Source of the DNA: Gaiellasilicea sp963763755
GTDB lineage: Bacteria > Actinomycetota > Thermoleophilia > Gaiellales > Gaiellaceae
Reading direction: 5' to 3'
Assembly (NCBI GenBank): GCA_963763755.1
Contig: CAVXQE010000012.1
Span: forward strand, 310,001-374,000
Length of the DNA: 64,000 nucleotides
In this document: piece after piece, positions 30,827-38,937 of the stretch
Layout: every line of letters begins with the position of its first letter
Numbering within the stretch: the stretch's first letter is position 1
Translations under genes and position numbers: made by a program
Notes under the pieces: model-generated
What the model was told of the DNA's origin: nothing
Databases searched by the model: none
Seen by the model: only the letters and a program-made list of their open reading frames with translations

Positions 30827-31657
30827 CTAGTACGCGTAGAAGCCGTGGCCCGACTTGCGGCCGAGCCGGCCCGCCTGGACGTACTGACGCAGCAGCGGGC
30901 ACGGTGCGTACTTCGGATTGCCGAGCCCCTCGTGCAGCACGTCCATGATCGCGACGCACGTGTCCAGCCCGATCAGGTCGGCGAGCGCCAGCGGCCCCAT
31001 CGGGTGTGCGAAGCCGAGCTTCGCGATCGTGTCGATCGCCTCCGGCTCGGCGACCCCCTCCAGCACCGCGTACGCGGCTTCGTTGATGAACGGCATCAGG
31101 ATCCGGTTCGACACGAAGCCGGGGAAGTCGTTGGCCTGCGCCGGCACCTTGCCGAGATCCTCGGCCAGCTTCGTGATCGCGGCGGCCGTCTCGTCGGACG
31201 TCTGCAGAGCGCGGATCACCTCCACGAGCTTCAGCACAGGCACCGGGTTGAAGAAGTGCATCCCGATCACACGGTCGGGCCGGTCGGTGACAGCCGCCAG
31301 CGACGTGATCGGGATCGACGAGGTGTTCGAGGCGAGGATCGCGGTCTCGGGAAGGATGCCGTCCGCGCGGCGGAAGAGGTCTTCCTTCACGGACGCGTCC
31401 TCGACGACGGCCTCGATCATCAGGTCCGCGGGCGCGAGCTCGTCGACGGCGGCAACCCGCGCGAGCACCTCATCTGGATCGGCGCCGCCCTTCTCGGCGA
31501 GCCTGTCGAGGCTCTTGCGCATCGCCGCCAGGCCGCGTTCCGTCGCGCCGGGCGCGGCGTCGTAGAGCGAGACGCGGCGGCCGGAGGCGGCCACGACCTG
31601 CGCGATGCCGCCACCCATCTGGCCGGCGCCGACGACGAGAACGTGCTCGAAGTCCAT
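30827..31657 (-). CDS. 3-hydroxyacyl-CoA (3-hydroxybutyryl-CoA) dehydrogenase
   Basis: NAD-dependent dehydrogenase of 276 residues, the short HAD type without a crotonase domain. MDFEHVLVVGAGQMGGGIAQ is the Rossmann start. Catalytic and family motifs are NTSSIPITSLA, IGMHFFNPVPVLKLVEVI (catalytic His), KVPAQANDFPGFVSNRILMP, and GPLALADLIGLDTCVAIMD. ATG 31657 is preferred over earlier in-frame codons because it places the Rossmann strand at residue 4. It acts in beta-oxidation or butanoyl-CoA metabolism, with the thiolase at 32.8 kb and the acyl-CoA dehydrogenase at 28.4 kb. Confidence 0.93.
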   Translation of the reverse strand: MDFEHVLVVGAGQMGGGIAQVVAASGRRVSLYDAAPGATERGLAAMRKSLDRLAEKGGADPDEVLARVAAVDELAPADLMIEAVVEDASVKEDLFRRADGILPETAILASNTSSIPITSLAAVTDRPDRVIGMHFFNPVPVLKLVEVIRALQTSDETAAAITKLAEDLGKVPAQANDFPGFVSNRILMPFINEAAYAVLEGVAEPEAIDTIAKLGFAHPMGPLALADLIGLDTCVAIMDVLHEGLGNPKYAPCPLLRQYVQAGRLGRKSGHGFYAY

Positions 31658-31682
31658 CGCGCGAGAGGCTAACGTCAGCGGC

Positions 31683-32192
31683 ATGGTGACCGTACGCTCA
31701 GCCGTTGCGGCTGACGCCGACACGATCGGTCGGATACAGGTTGAGACGTGGCGCGTCGCCTATCGCGGACTCATGCCCGACGAGGCGATCGCGGCCTTCG
31801 ACCTCGAAGGTCGCCAGCGGATGTGGCGGGAAGGGCTCGCCCGCATGCCGCGACCGGGGAGCGCGACCTTCGTCGCCGAGCTCGACGATGAGGTCGTCGG
31901 CTTCGCGAGCGTCGGCCGGTCCCGCGACGAGGAAGCCGAGAACGAGGGCGAGCTGTATGCGATCTACCTCCACCCGTCCTGCTGGGATCGAGGGATCGGC
32001 CGCGCGCTCCTCGAGCGGGGCGAGGAGTCGATGCGCGCGTACGGCTTCGAACGGGCAATCCTGTGGGTGCTGGAGGGAAACGAACGCGGCGAGCGCTTCT
32101 ATCGCGCCGCCGGCTGGGAGCGCGACGGCCGCAAGCTCGACACGTTCCAGGGCGCCGAGGTCTGCGAGCTCCGCTATCGCAAGGCTCTGTAG
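31683..32192 (+). CDS. GNAT-family N-acetyltransferase
   Basis: 169 residues, MVTVRSAVAADADTIGRIQV at the start. The acetyl-CoA pyrophosphate loop is LHPSCWDRGIGRALLERGEE (R-x-x-G-x-G/A) near residue 100, and strand 5 continues ERAILWVLEGNERGERFYRA before the closing AGWERDGRKLD. The substrate is unknown; it is not close enough to be called RimI. The last 19 bases overlap the convergent end of the TIMP-like gene. Confidence 0.88.
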   Translation: MVTVRSAVAADADTIGRIQVETWRVAYRGLMPDEAIAAFDLEGRQRMWREGLARMPRPGSATFVAELDDEVVGFASVGRSRDEEAENEGELYAIYLHPSCWDRGIGRALLERGEESMRAYGFERAILWVLEGNERGERFYRAAGWERDGRKLDTFQGAEVCELRYRKAL

Positions 32193-32696
32193 CTGCGCAG
32201 CTTTCGGATGAGGAAGAAGGTCCCGGCGCCGAGCACGAGCACGCCGACCACGATGCCTCCCCAGTTGATGGGCGGCGTGCTGTTGTCGACGTCGCGTCAG
32301 CGCGAGGAATGCCGACGGATCGACCTGCGAGCAGAGGCTCGACCGCCACTGCCCACCCACGCGAGTGAGGAGAAGTCCGATTCGCTCGTCGACCTGGAGC
32401 TCCAACCCGCACGCCGCGCCGTTGGCCGCGGAGACGACCTCGATCCGGTTCTCGATGTCACCCTTGTAGACCTGCTCGACGCGGAAGAGGTAGACCGCGT
32501 TCTGGCGCTCGACCTTGCGCTCGAGCACGGTGCCGACGAACGCTCCATCGGCGCGCGGCAGGTCGCGGATCAGATCGACGCGCAGGCAGCTGCAAGCGAA
32601 CGCATCGGCGGGAACGGCGAGCGCCACCACCGCGGCGGCAGCTGCCGCCGCGCAGGCGGTAACGATCGCCCTCAACGGGAGTCCGGCTGTGGACAA
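32174..32696 (-). CDS. Exported TIMP/NTR-like protein with C-terminal membrane anchor, frameshifted
   Basis: Signal peptide ending ...VPADAFA, after which the mature protein begins CSCLRVDLIRDLPRADGAFV. The C-x-C start, the VGTVLERK strand, YLFRVEQVYKG, ANGAACGLELQVDERIGLL and a late SLCSQ match the tissue-inhibitor-of-metalloproteinase (netrin-like) fold seen in bacterial secreted proteins. An extra c near 32295 shifts the frame; corrected, the tail reads INWGGIVVGVLVLGAGTFFL followed by basic residues, a C-terminal membrane helix. About 173 residues. Start is TTG 32696 or TTG 32675. Inhibitor activity is not implied. Confidence 0.7.
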
Positions 32697-32718
32697 AGAG
32701 TTGCTGAATTGTTGACCT

Positions 32719-32790
32719 CAGACACGTCCGCCCGGGACGTGTCCGGGGACAGTCCCCGGACCGGTCCGCCGCGGACGTCGGTTGCAACGG
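32719..32790. repeat. Cluster of adjacent perfect palindromes
   Basis: Three stems in a row: 32721-32743 (GACACGTCC/GGACGTGTC, 5-base loop), 32741-32761 (GTCCGGGGAC-A-GTCCCCGGAC), and 32764-32776 (GTCCGC-C-GCGGAC), followed by GTTGCAAC at 32781. They lie between the thiolase stop and the TIMP-like start, both on the minus strand. They may be a terminator or REP-like elements. Confidence 0.65.
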
Positions 32791-32805
32791 CCAGGCCGAG
32801 CCGCC

Positions 32806-33957
32806 TCAGACCTCGATCAGGAGCGCGTCGCCCTGCCCGCCGCCCGAGCAGATCGCAGCGAGGCCGAGCCCGCCGCCGTTGCGACGGAGCTCGTGCACCA
32901 TCGTGCCGACGATCCGTCCGCCCGAGGCTCCGATCGGGTGCCCGAGCGCGACGGCGCCACCGTTCACGTTCACGATCTCCTCGTCGGCGCCGAGCAGCCG
33001 CGCCGAGTTGAGCGCGACCGAGGCGAAGGCTTCGTTGATCTCGACCCGCTTCACGTCGTCGATCGTCTTGCCGGCCTTCTCGAACGCGATCGCCGCGGCG
33101 TTGGCGGGCGTCCGCACCAGATAGGCGAAGTCATCGGCGACGTAGCCCTGCGAGACGATCGTCCCCAGGATCTCGAGGCCTCGACGCTCCGCGAACTCCT
33201 CCGACGTGACGATCACGCAGGAGGCGCCGTCGTTGACGCCGGGCGCGTTCCCGGCGGTGGTCGTCCCTTCGGGATCGAAGACCGGCTTGAGCCGCGCGAG
33301 CGACTCGAGCGTCGTGTCCGGACGGATGCTCTCGTCCGCGGTCACGCCCTCAACGGGAACGATCTCGTCCTCGTAGCGCCCTGCGTCCCGCGCCGCTGCG
33401 GCCCGCTGCTGCGACCGGTACGCCCAGGCATCCTGCTCCTCCCGGCTGATCCCGAGCTCGCGGGAGACCATCGAGTTGTGCTGCACCATGTGGAGTGAGT
33501 CGTAGGCGTCCGTGAGGCCGTCGAAGATCATCGAGTCGAGCAGCTCGCCGTGACCCAGCCGGTAGCCGAAGCGCGCCTTCTTCAGCAGGTAGGGCGCGTT
33601 GGACATCGACTCCATCCCGCCGGTGACGATCACCTCGTGATCGCCGGCGCGGATCATCGTGTCCGCGATCTGGACGGCGCGGATCGACGAGGCGCAGACC
33701 TTGTTGATCGTGTCCGCCGGCGTCTCTTTCGGCAGCCCTGCACCGATCGCCGCCTGGCGCGCGGGCGCCTGACCCGCACCCGCCTGGAGCACCTGTCCCA
33801 TGATCACGTACTCGGGCTCGTCCGGCTCGAGGCCGATTCGCTCGAGCCCCGCCTTGATCACGATCGACCCCAGCTCGGTCGCCTGGTAGCCGGCGAGGCC
33901 GCCGCCGAGCTTGGCGAAGGGCGTGCGGACCGCAGAGACGATGACGGAACGGGTCAC
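32806..33957 (-). CDS. Acetyl-CoA acetyltransferase (thiolase)
   Basis: Thiolase of 383 residues. Nucleophile cysteine in TINKVCASSIRAVQ near residue 88; the methionine-loop motif VTGGMESMSNAPYL; GVNDGASCVIVTSEEF; the NEAFA motif in VEINEAFASVALN; histidine in NGGAVALGHPIGASG; second cysteine in ICSGGGQGDALL. It condenses or cleaves acetoacetyl-CoA or 3-ketoacyl-CoA. It is intact, with GTG/ATG region start MTRSVIVSAVRTPFAK. It belongs with the scattered beta-oxidation genes here; it is followed downstream by the palindrome cluster. Confidence 0.95.
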   Translation of the reverse strand: MTRSVIVSAVRTPFAKLGGGLAGYQATELGSIVIKAGLERIGLEPDEPEYVIMGQVLQAGAGQAPARQAAIGAGLPKETPADTINKVCASSIRAVQIADTMIRAGDHEVIVTGGMESMSNAPYLLKKARFGYRLGHGELLDSMIFDGLTDAYDSLHMVQHNSMVSRELGISREEQDAWAYRSQQRAAAARDAGRYEDEIVPVEGVTADESIRPDTTLESLARLKPVFDPEGTTTAGNAPGVNDGASCVIVTSEEFAERRGLEILGTIVSQGYVADDFAYLVRTPANAAAIAFEKAGKTIDDVKRVEINEAFASVALNSARLLGADEEIVNVNGGAVALGHPIGASGGRIVGTMVHELRRNGGGLGLAAICSGGGQGDALLIEV

Positions 33958-33966
33958 GCAGTGAAT

Positions 33967-34977
33967 CTAGCGAGAGTAGGAGTCGCCGGGACGAACTCGC
34001 GCCGCAAAGGCGACGAGCAGCCGGACGCACGCCTCGAGGTCGGCGAGCTCGACGATCTCGATCGCCGAGTGCATGTTCCGGAGCGGGATCGAGACGAGCC
34101 CCGTGGGGACGCCGTCGCGCGAGGCGAAGGTCGCGTCGGCGTCCGTGTAGGTCTTCATCCCCGCCTCCACCGTGTGGTCGATGCCTTCCGCCTTCGCCGC
34201 CTCGAGCAGCAGCTCGAACACCCGTGGGTTCACGGCCGGGCCGCGGAAGATCGCGGGCCCGCCGCCGAGCACGTGGTGGCCGCCGGTGGCCGCGTCGTCG
34301 GCCGGCACGTCGGTGGCGTACGTGACGTCGAGCGCGATCGCGACGTCAGGCCGAAGCGCGTGGATTGCACCTTGCGCGCCCTGCGCACCGAGCTCCTCCT
34401 GGGCGGCGCCGACGACTGCGATGTTCACCGTCTCGAGCCGCCGGAGCGCTTCCAGCGCAACGTAGACGCCGGCGCGGTTGTCGAGGCTTCGCGATGCGAT
34501 ACGCCCGTTCGCCAGCTCGAGCGGCGGCGCCACGACGACGATCGGGTCGCCGATCTCGACGAGCGAGCGAGCCTCCTCCCCGCTCCGCGCCCCGATGTCG
34601 ACGTAGAGCTGCTCCCACTCGACCTTCTCGTTGTCCTTCACCTTCCGGGCGATGACGCCGTGGACGGTGCCGGCCTTCGTCCGGATCTCGACCCGTTGCC
34701 CGTAGGCGACGTTCGCCCGCCAGCTGCCGAGGCGATGCGCCGCGATCAGGGCGTCGTCCGCGACGTGCGCGACGGCGAGGCCGATCACGTCGAGGTGCGC
34801 GACGAACGCGATCAGCGGGCCATCGGCCCGCCGCCGCGCGATGATGTTGCCGATGGAATCGGTCTCCACCTCTGCCAGATCGCCGACCGCGTCGCGGACG
34901 ACGTCGAACGCGAGCTGCTCGTGTCCCGAAGGGCCGTGAGCGCGGAGAAGTGCGTCGAGGACATCTGGCAACGGCAT
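33967..34977 (-). CDS. M42-family glutamyl aminopeptidase/cellulase-like zinc peptidase
   Basis: 336 residues, MPLPDVLDALLRAHGPSGHE at ATG 34977. Metal ligands of the dinuclear site are visible: AHLDVIG (His), SLDNRAGVYVALEAL (Asp), GAAQEELGAQGA (catalytic and ligand Glu pair), DVTYATDVP (Asp) and LRNMHSAIEI (His). The M42 family forms dodecameric aminopeptidases. It ends 9 bases from the thiolase start region and is divergent from trpE, with only 13 bases between the two start codons. Confidence 0.9.
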   Translation of the reverse strand: MPLPDVLDALLRAHGPSGHEQLAFDVVRDAVGDLAEVETDSIGNIIARRRADGPLIAFVAHLDVIGLAVAHVADDALIAAHRLGSWRANVAYGQRVEIRTKAGTVHGVIARKVKDNEKVEWEQLYVDIGARSGEEARSLVEIGDPIVVVAPPLELANGRIASRSLDNRAGVYVALEALRRLETVNIAVVGAAQEELGAQGAQGAIHALRPDVAIALDVTYATDVPADDAATGGHHVLGGGPAIFRGPAVNPRVFELLLEAAKAEGIDHTVEAGMKTYTDADATFASRDGVPTGLVSIPLRNMHSAIEIVELADLEACVRLLVAFAARVRPGDSYSR

Positions 34978-34990
34978 TTGCGGGCAGTCT

Positions 34991-36223
34991 ATGGACGTGA
35001 CGACGTCGCCGATCCCGACTGACCTGCTCACCCCGCTCGGCGCGTACCTTCGCCTCCGGGCCGGCGCCACCGCGAGCTTCCTGCTCGAGTCCGTCGAGCA
35101 GGGCCGTCTGGGCCGTCACTCGTTCATCGGCTCCGGCTCGCGGCTCGTCACCTTCGAGGAGGCGGAGAGCCTCGACGAGCCGGTCGTCGGCTACCTCGCC
35201 TACGACCACGTGGCGCAGCTCGAGCCGACGGTTCCACTCCCCGACGACGGCGCCGGGCTTCCGGAAAGCCGGTTCGTCGTCGCCGACACGCTCGTCCGCT
35301 TCGACCACGGCAGCGGCACGGCGGACGTGCTCGCCGGAGACCCGGACGAGATCGCGACGAGGCTCGAAGCGGAGATTGTGTTACAGGAACACAATCTCTC
35401 CTCCAGCACCGAGGTGCGCCGCTACCCCGACCAGCAGACCTACGAGGACGGCGTGCGGCGGATCAAGGAGCTGATTCGCGCCGGCGACGCCTTCCAGGTC
35501 GTCCTCTCGCAGCGCGCGGAGCGAACGACGTCTGCATCGGCCGTCGAGCTCTACCGTGCGCTCCGCCGCGTCAACCCCTCGCCGTACCTCTTCCTGCTCG
35601 AGCTCGAGGAGCTCGCCCTGATCGGCTCCTCACCCGAGACCCTGGTCAAGTGCGAAGACGGGACGGCGAGCCTGAATCCGATCGCCGGTACGACCGAGCC
35701 GGGCGAGGGAGACGCCGAGCGGCTGCTCACCTCCGAGAAGGACCGCGCCGAGCACGTGATGCTCGTCGACCTCGGCCGCAACGATCTCTCGCGAGTGTGC
35801 GAGGCCGGCAGCGTCCGGGTGGCGCGCTACCTCGAGCCGGAGCGCTTCTCGCACGTCACGCACCTCGTCTCCGAGGTCACCGGCGAGCTCCGTGAAGGCG
35901 TGACGCCGTTCGACCTCCTGCGAGCGTGCTTCCCGGCCGGCACCGTCTCGGGCGCGCCGAAGGTGCGCGCGATGCAGATCGTCTCGGAGCTCGAGGGCTA
36001 CCGCCGCGGCACCTACGCCGGCGCAGTCGGCTACGTGCTGCCGGGCGGAACCATGGATACGTGCATCGCGATCCGCGCGATCGCGCTCAGCGACGGTGTG
36101 GCGCGCTTGCAGGCGGGAGCCGGGATCGTGGCAGACTCGGATCCAGCCGCCGAGCACCAGGAATGCCTGAACAAGCTCGCCGCGCTCGAAGCCGCGATCG
36201 ACCTCGCCGAAAAGGGTTCCTAG
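34991..36223 (+). CDS. trpE: Anthranilate synthase component I
   Basis: Makes anthranilate from chorismate with TrpG. 410 residues, shorter than the usual 480-520, mainly in the N-terminal part. The feedback/tryptophan-site motif SFLLESVEQGRLGRHSFIG is near residue 30; chorismate-binding motifs are RAGDAFQVVLSQR, GSSPETLVKCEDG, NPIAGTTEPGE, EKDRAEHVMLVDLGRNDL, VTHLVSEVTGEL and PAGTVSGAPKVRAMQI. The linker near residue 128-136 (EIVLQEHNL) is encoded exactly by a 27-base palindrome (35372-35398), probably an inserted repeat element. The TAG stop abuts the trpG ATG. Gene order EGDCFBA supports trpE over pabB. Confidence 0.93.
   Translation: MDVTTSPIPTDLLTPLGAYLRLRAGATASFLLESVEQGRLGRHSFIGSGSRLVTFEEAESLDEPVVGYLAYDHVAQLEPTVPLPDDGAGLPESRFVVADTLVRFDHGSGTADVLAGDPDEIATRLEAEIVLQEHNLSSSTEVRRYPDQQTYEDGVRRIKELIRAGDAFQVVLSQRAERTTSASAVELYRALRRVNPSPYLFLLELEELALIGSSPETLVKCEDGTASLNPIAGTTEPGEGDAERLLTSEKDRAEHVMLVDLGRNDLSRVCEAGSVRVARYLEPERFSHVTHLVSEVTGELREGVTPFDLLRACFPAGTVSGAPKVRAMQIVSELEGYRRGTYAGAVGYVLPGGTMDTCIAIRAIALSDGVARLQAGAGIVADSDPAAEHQECLNKLAALEAAIDLAEKGS
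35372..35398 (+). repeat. 27-base palindromic element inside trpE
   Basis: Perfect 11-base arms (GAGATTGTGTT and its complement) around ACAGG. The core TTGTGTT-ACAGG-AACACAA is shared with the two intergenic copies near 29.6 kb, while the outer arm bases differ between copies but stay paired. Its length is nine codons, so it keeps the trpE frame; it encodes EIVLQEHNL in the variable linker before the chorismate-binding domain. Confidence 0.75.
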
Positions 36224-36781
36224 ATGCTCCTGATGATCGACAACTACGACAGCTTCACCTACAACCTCGTCCACCTCTTCCAGGAGCTCGGCGCCGAGGT
36301 GCGCGTGTTCCGGAACGACGCGATCACGCCGGACGAGGCGGAGCAGCTCGCACCGTCGCACGTGGTCATCTCCCCCGGCCCCGGGCGGCCGGCCGATGCC
36401 GGTGTCTCGGTCGAGGTGATCCAGCGGCTCGGACCGCACGTCCCGACGCTGGGCGTCTGCCTCGGGCACCAGGCAATCGTGGCGGCATTCGGCGGCGAGA
36501 TCGGCCAGGCTCACGCGCTCCTGCACGGCAAGTCGTCCCCGATCGCGCACGACGGCAAGGGGATCTTCGCCGGGCTGCCCGCGAACTTCGAAGCCGGCCG
36601 CTACCACTCCCTCGCCGCGATGAGCGTGCCGCCCGAGCTCGAGGTCACCGCACGCACGCCGGACGGCGAGGTGATGGGCGTGCGCCATCGCGAGCTTCCG
36701 ATCGAGGGCGTCCAGTTCCACCCCGAGAGCGTCCTGACGCCGCTCGGGAACGAGCTGGCGGAGAACTTCCTCGCGCCATGA
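36224..36781 (+). CDS. trpG: Anthranilate synthase glutamine amidotransferase
   Basis: Class I glutaminase subunit, 185 residues, that supplies ammonia to TrpE. Motifs: MLLMIDNYDSFTYNLVHLF, ISPGPGRPADAG (oxyanion loop), nucleophile in LGVCLGHQAIV near residue 83, GRYHSLAA, and the catalytic His/Glu in GVQFHPESVLTPLG. It begins directly after the trpE stop with no gap, and its TGA overlaps trpD as ATGA. It may also serve PabB. Confidence 0.95.
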   Translation: MLLMIDNYDSFTYNLVHLFQELGAEVRVFRNDAITPDEAEQLAPSHVVISPGPGRPADAGVSVEVIQRLGPHVPTLGVCLGHQAIVAAFGGEIGQAHALLHGKSSPIAHDGKGIFAGLPANFEAGRYHSLAAMSVPPELEVTARTPDGEVMGVRHRELPIEGVQFHPESVLTPLGNELAENFLAP

Positions 36782-37791
36782 TCCAGGCGGCGCTCGCAGA
36801 GCTCCTGGAGGGCCGTAGCCTCTCGCGCGAGCAGGCGCGCGAGGTGATGGACGAGATCATGCGGGGGGAGGCGACGCAGGCCCAGATCGGCGGCTTCCTC
36901 GTTGCGCTGCGGCTGAAGGGCGAGAGCGCCGACGAGATCGCCGGCTGTGCAGAGGCGATGCGAGATCACGTCCTCCCCGTCCGGCCGGAGCGCGACGACC
37001 TCGTCGACACGGCCGGCACGGGCGGCGACGGCGCCAGCACGATCAACATCTCGACCGCAGCGGCGATCGTCGCCGCGGCAGCCGGCGCGGGCGTCGCGAA
37101 GCACGGCAACCGCGCCGTCTCGTCCGCCTCCGGCTCGGCCGACGTGCTGGAGGCGCTCGGGTTCCAGCTCGAGCAGCCGCCGGAGCGAATTGCGCAATCG
37201 ATCGACGAGCTCGGTTTCGGCTTCATGTTCGCGCCGGCGCACCACCCGGCGATGCGCCATGCGGCACCGGTGCGGCGCGAGCTGGCCGCGCGTACCGTAT
37301 TCAACGTGCTCGGCCCGCTCACGAACCCAGCCGGCGCCCGTGCGCAGGTGATCGGCGTCTACTCGCACTCACTCGTGCGGACCATGGCCGAGGTGCTCGC
37401 ACAGCTCGGCGCACGGCGGGCGTTCGTCGTCCACGGCGCACATGGCATCGACGAGCTCTCGCCGACCGGCCCGAACGACGTGTGCGAGGTCGTCGACGGA
37501 GAAGTGCGCGAGCGCGTGATCGATCCGATCGACTTCGGGATTCCGCGCTGCGACCCGGCGGAGCTGCGCGGGGGATCGCCGGCAGAGAACGCCGACGCGA
37601 TCCGCGAGGTCTTCGCGGGCGCCGACGGCGGCCGCCGCCACGCAATCCTGCTGAACGCGGCCGGCGCGATCGCGGCCTCCGGGCACGCGGAAGACCTGCG
37701 CGAAGGGCTCGAGATTGCCCGTCTGGCGATCGACTCGGGCGCTGCGGCCGAACGGGTCGACGAGCTTGCGAGGTTCACGCATGCGGTTTAA
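36778..37791 (+). CDS. trpD: Anthranilate phosphoribosyltransferase
   Basis: Transfers phosphoribosyl from PRPP to anthranilate; 337 residues. Motifs: the helical domain with GEATQAQIGGFLVALRLKGE, the PRPP loop DTAGTGGDGASTINISTAAA, KHGNRAVSSASGSADVLEALG, MFAPAHHPAMRHAAPVRREL, NVLGPLTNPAG and VVHGAHGIDELS. ATG 36778 overlaps the trpG stop, and its 3' end overlaps trpC by 11 bases, so the operon is tightly coupled. Confidence 0.95.
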   Translation: MIQAALAELLEGRSLSREQAREVMDEIMRGEATQAQIGGFLVALRLKGESADEIAGCAEAMRDHVLPVRPERDDLVDTAGTGGDGASTINISTAAAIVAAAAGAGVAKHGNRAVSSASGSADVLEALGFQLEQPPERIAQSIDELGFGFMFAPAHHPAMRHAAPVRRELAARTVFNVLGPLTNPAGARAQVIGVYSHSLVRTMAEVLAQLGARRAFVVHGAHGIDELSPTGPNDVCEVVDGEVRERVIDPIDFGIPRCDPAELRGGSPAENADAIREVFAGADGGRRHAILLNAAGAIAASGHAEDLREGLEIARLAIDSGAAAERVDELARFTHAV

Positions 37792-38449
37792 CGACGCGCT
37801 GGCAGGCCCCGGGCTCGGCGCGATCGCCGAGATCAAGCGGCGCTCGCCCTCGCTCGGCGACATCCGCCCGGACGCGGATCCCGCCCAGCTCGCCGCCGCG
37901 TACGCTCGCGCCGGCGCAGCGGCCGTGTCGGTGCTCGTGGACGAGCTCTTCGGCGGCGACTGGGACGATCTTCGCGCCGCGCGCGCGGCAACCGGTGTCC
38001 CCCTCCTGGCCAAGGGCTTCTTCTCGACCGAGGAGCACCTGCGCACGGCGAAGGAGGCAGGGGCCGATGCCGTGCTGCTGCTGCTCCGCGACCTCGACGA
38101 CGCAGAGGTGCGGATGCTGCTCGGCGTGGCGCGCGAGCTCGGCCTCGACACGCTCGTGGAAGCGCACGACGCCGACGAGCTGGAGCGTGCGGTCGTCCTC
38201 CGGGCGCCCGTGATCGGCGTCAACGCCCGCGATCTCTCGACCTTCGAGATCGACCGGGAGACGCAACTGGCGCTCGTGGCCCGGATCCCGCCCGACCGGG
38301 TCGCGATCGCCGAGAGCGGCGTCAGGACGCGGGCGCAGGGAGCAGCCGCCGAGCTCGCAGGCGCAGACGCGATCCTCGTCGGCTCGGCTCTGATGCAGGC
38401 ACCCGATCCGGCGGCCAAGCTGCGCGACCTCCTGCGCGGCCGCTCGTGA
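37781..38449 (+). CDS. trpC: Indole-3-glycerol phosphate synthase
   Basis: TIM-barrel enzyme of 222 residues, slightly shorter than usual (about 255) because the N-terminal extension is reduced to MRFNDALAGPGLG. Catalytic features: IAEIKRRSPSLGDIRPDADP (catalytic Lys), SVLVDELFGG, PLLAKGFF (Lys), DTLVEAHDADEL (Glu), IGVNARDLSTFEID (Asn) and IAESGVRT with GADAILVGSALM for phosphate binding. ATG 37781 lies within the 3' end of trpD; its stop overlaps the trpF GTG. Confidence 0.94.
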   Translation: MRFNDALAGPGLGAIAEIKRRSPSLGDIRPDADPAQLAAAYARAGAAAVSVLVDELFGGDWDDLRAARAATGVPLLAKGFFSTEEHLRTAKEAGADAVLLLLRDLDDAEVRMLLGVARELGLDTLVEAHDADELERAVVLRAPVIGVNARDLSTFEIDRETQLALVARIPPDRVAIAESGVRTRAQGAAAELAGADAILVGSALMQAPDPAAKLRDLLRGRS

Positions 38450-38937
38450 AGGTGTGCGGCCTGACGCGGGAGGAGGACGTGGCCGTCGCGGCCGAAGCCG
38501 GCGCCGATCTCGCCGGCTTCATCCTCGCCCCCGAGAGCCCGCGCGCCGCCAAGGACGTCCTGCCGGTCCCGGACGAGCTGCTCGCCGTCGCGGTCTGGGT
38601 CGGCCAGGCAGGCCCGAGCGCCGCTCCGCTCGACCAGGTCCACGAGCGGAGCGAGGGAGCCGTCCGCGGCCGCGACGCCGTGCTCCTGCGCGACGGTGAG
38701 GAGGTTGCGCGACTGCTCGATCTTCCCTGGCAGCAGGACGACCCCGACCACTGGGACCGGGCCGCGTCCGCGCCGGGCCGGGTCGTGCTCGCCGGCAAGC
38801 TCGCAGCCGACAACGTCGGCGACGCGATCCGCCGCGTCCGCCCCTGGGCGGTCGACGCAAGCTCACGTCTGGAGGCCGAGCCGGGAATCAAGGATCCCGA
38901 GAAGGTGCGGGCCTACGTCGAGGCCGCCCATGGCTAG
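38446..38937 (+). CDS. trpF: Phosphoribosylanthranilate isomerase, short and divergent
   Basis: 163 residues against the usual 200 or more. The start MKVCGLTREEDVAVAAEAGA has the general-base cysteine, AGFILAPESPR follows, and the C-terminal phosphate site LAGKLAADNVGDAIRRVRPWAVDASSRLE and IKDPEKVRAYV is recognisable. The middle is reduced: there is no clear QLHG motif, and the usual GGTGxxFDW loop is replaced by QDDPDHWDR, although the aspartate of RLLDLP could stand for the general acid. No frameshift is visible. GTG start in GTGA overlap with trpC; position between trpC and trpB supports the call. Confidence 0.85.
   Translation: MKVCGLTREEDVAVAAEAGADLAGFILAPESPRAAKDVLPVPDELLAVAVWVGQAGPSAAPLDQVHERSEGAVRGRDAVLLRDGEEVARLLDLPWQQDDPDHWDRAASAPGRVVLAGKLAADNVGDAIRRVRPWAVDASSRLEAEPGIKDPEKVRAYVEAAHG

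Noticed and set aside
34978..34990. A trp leader or T-box before trpE
   Set aside because: Only 13 bases separate the divergent starts, too short for any such element.
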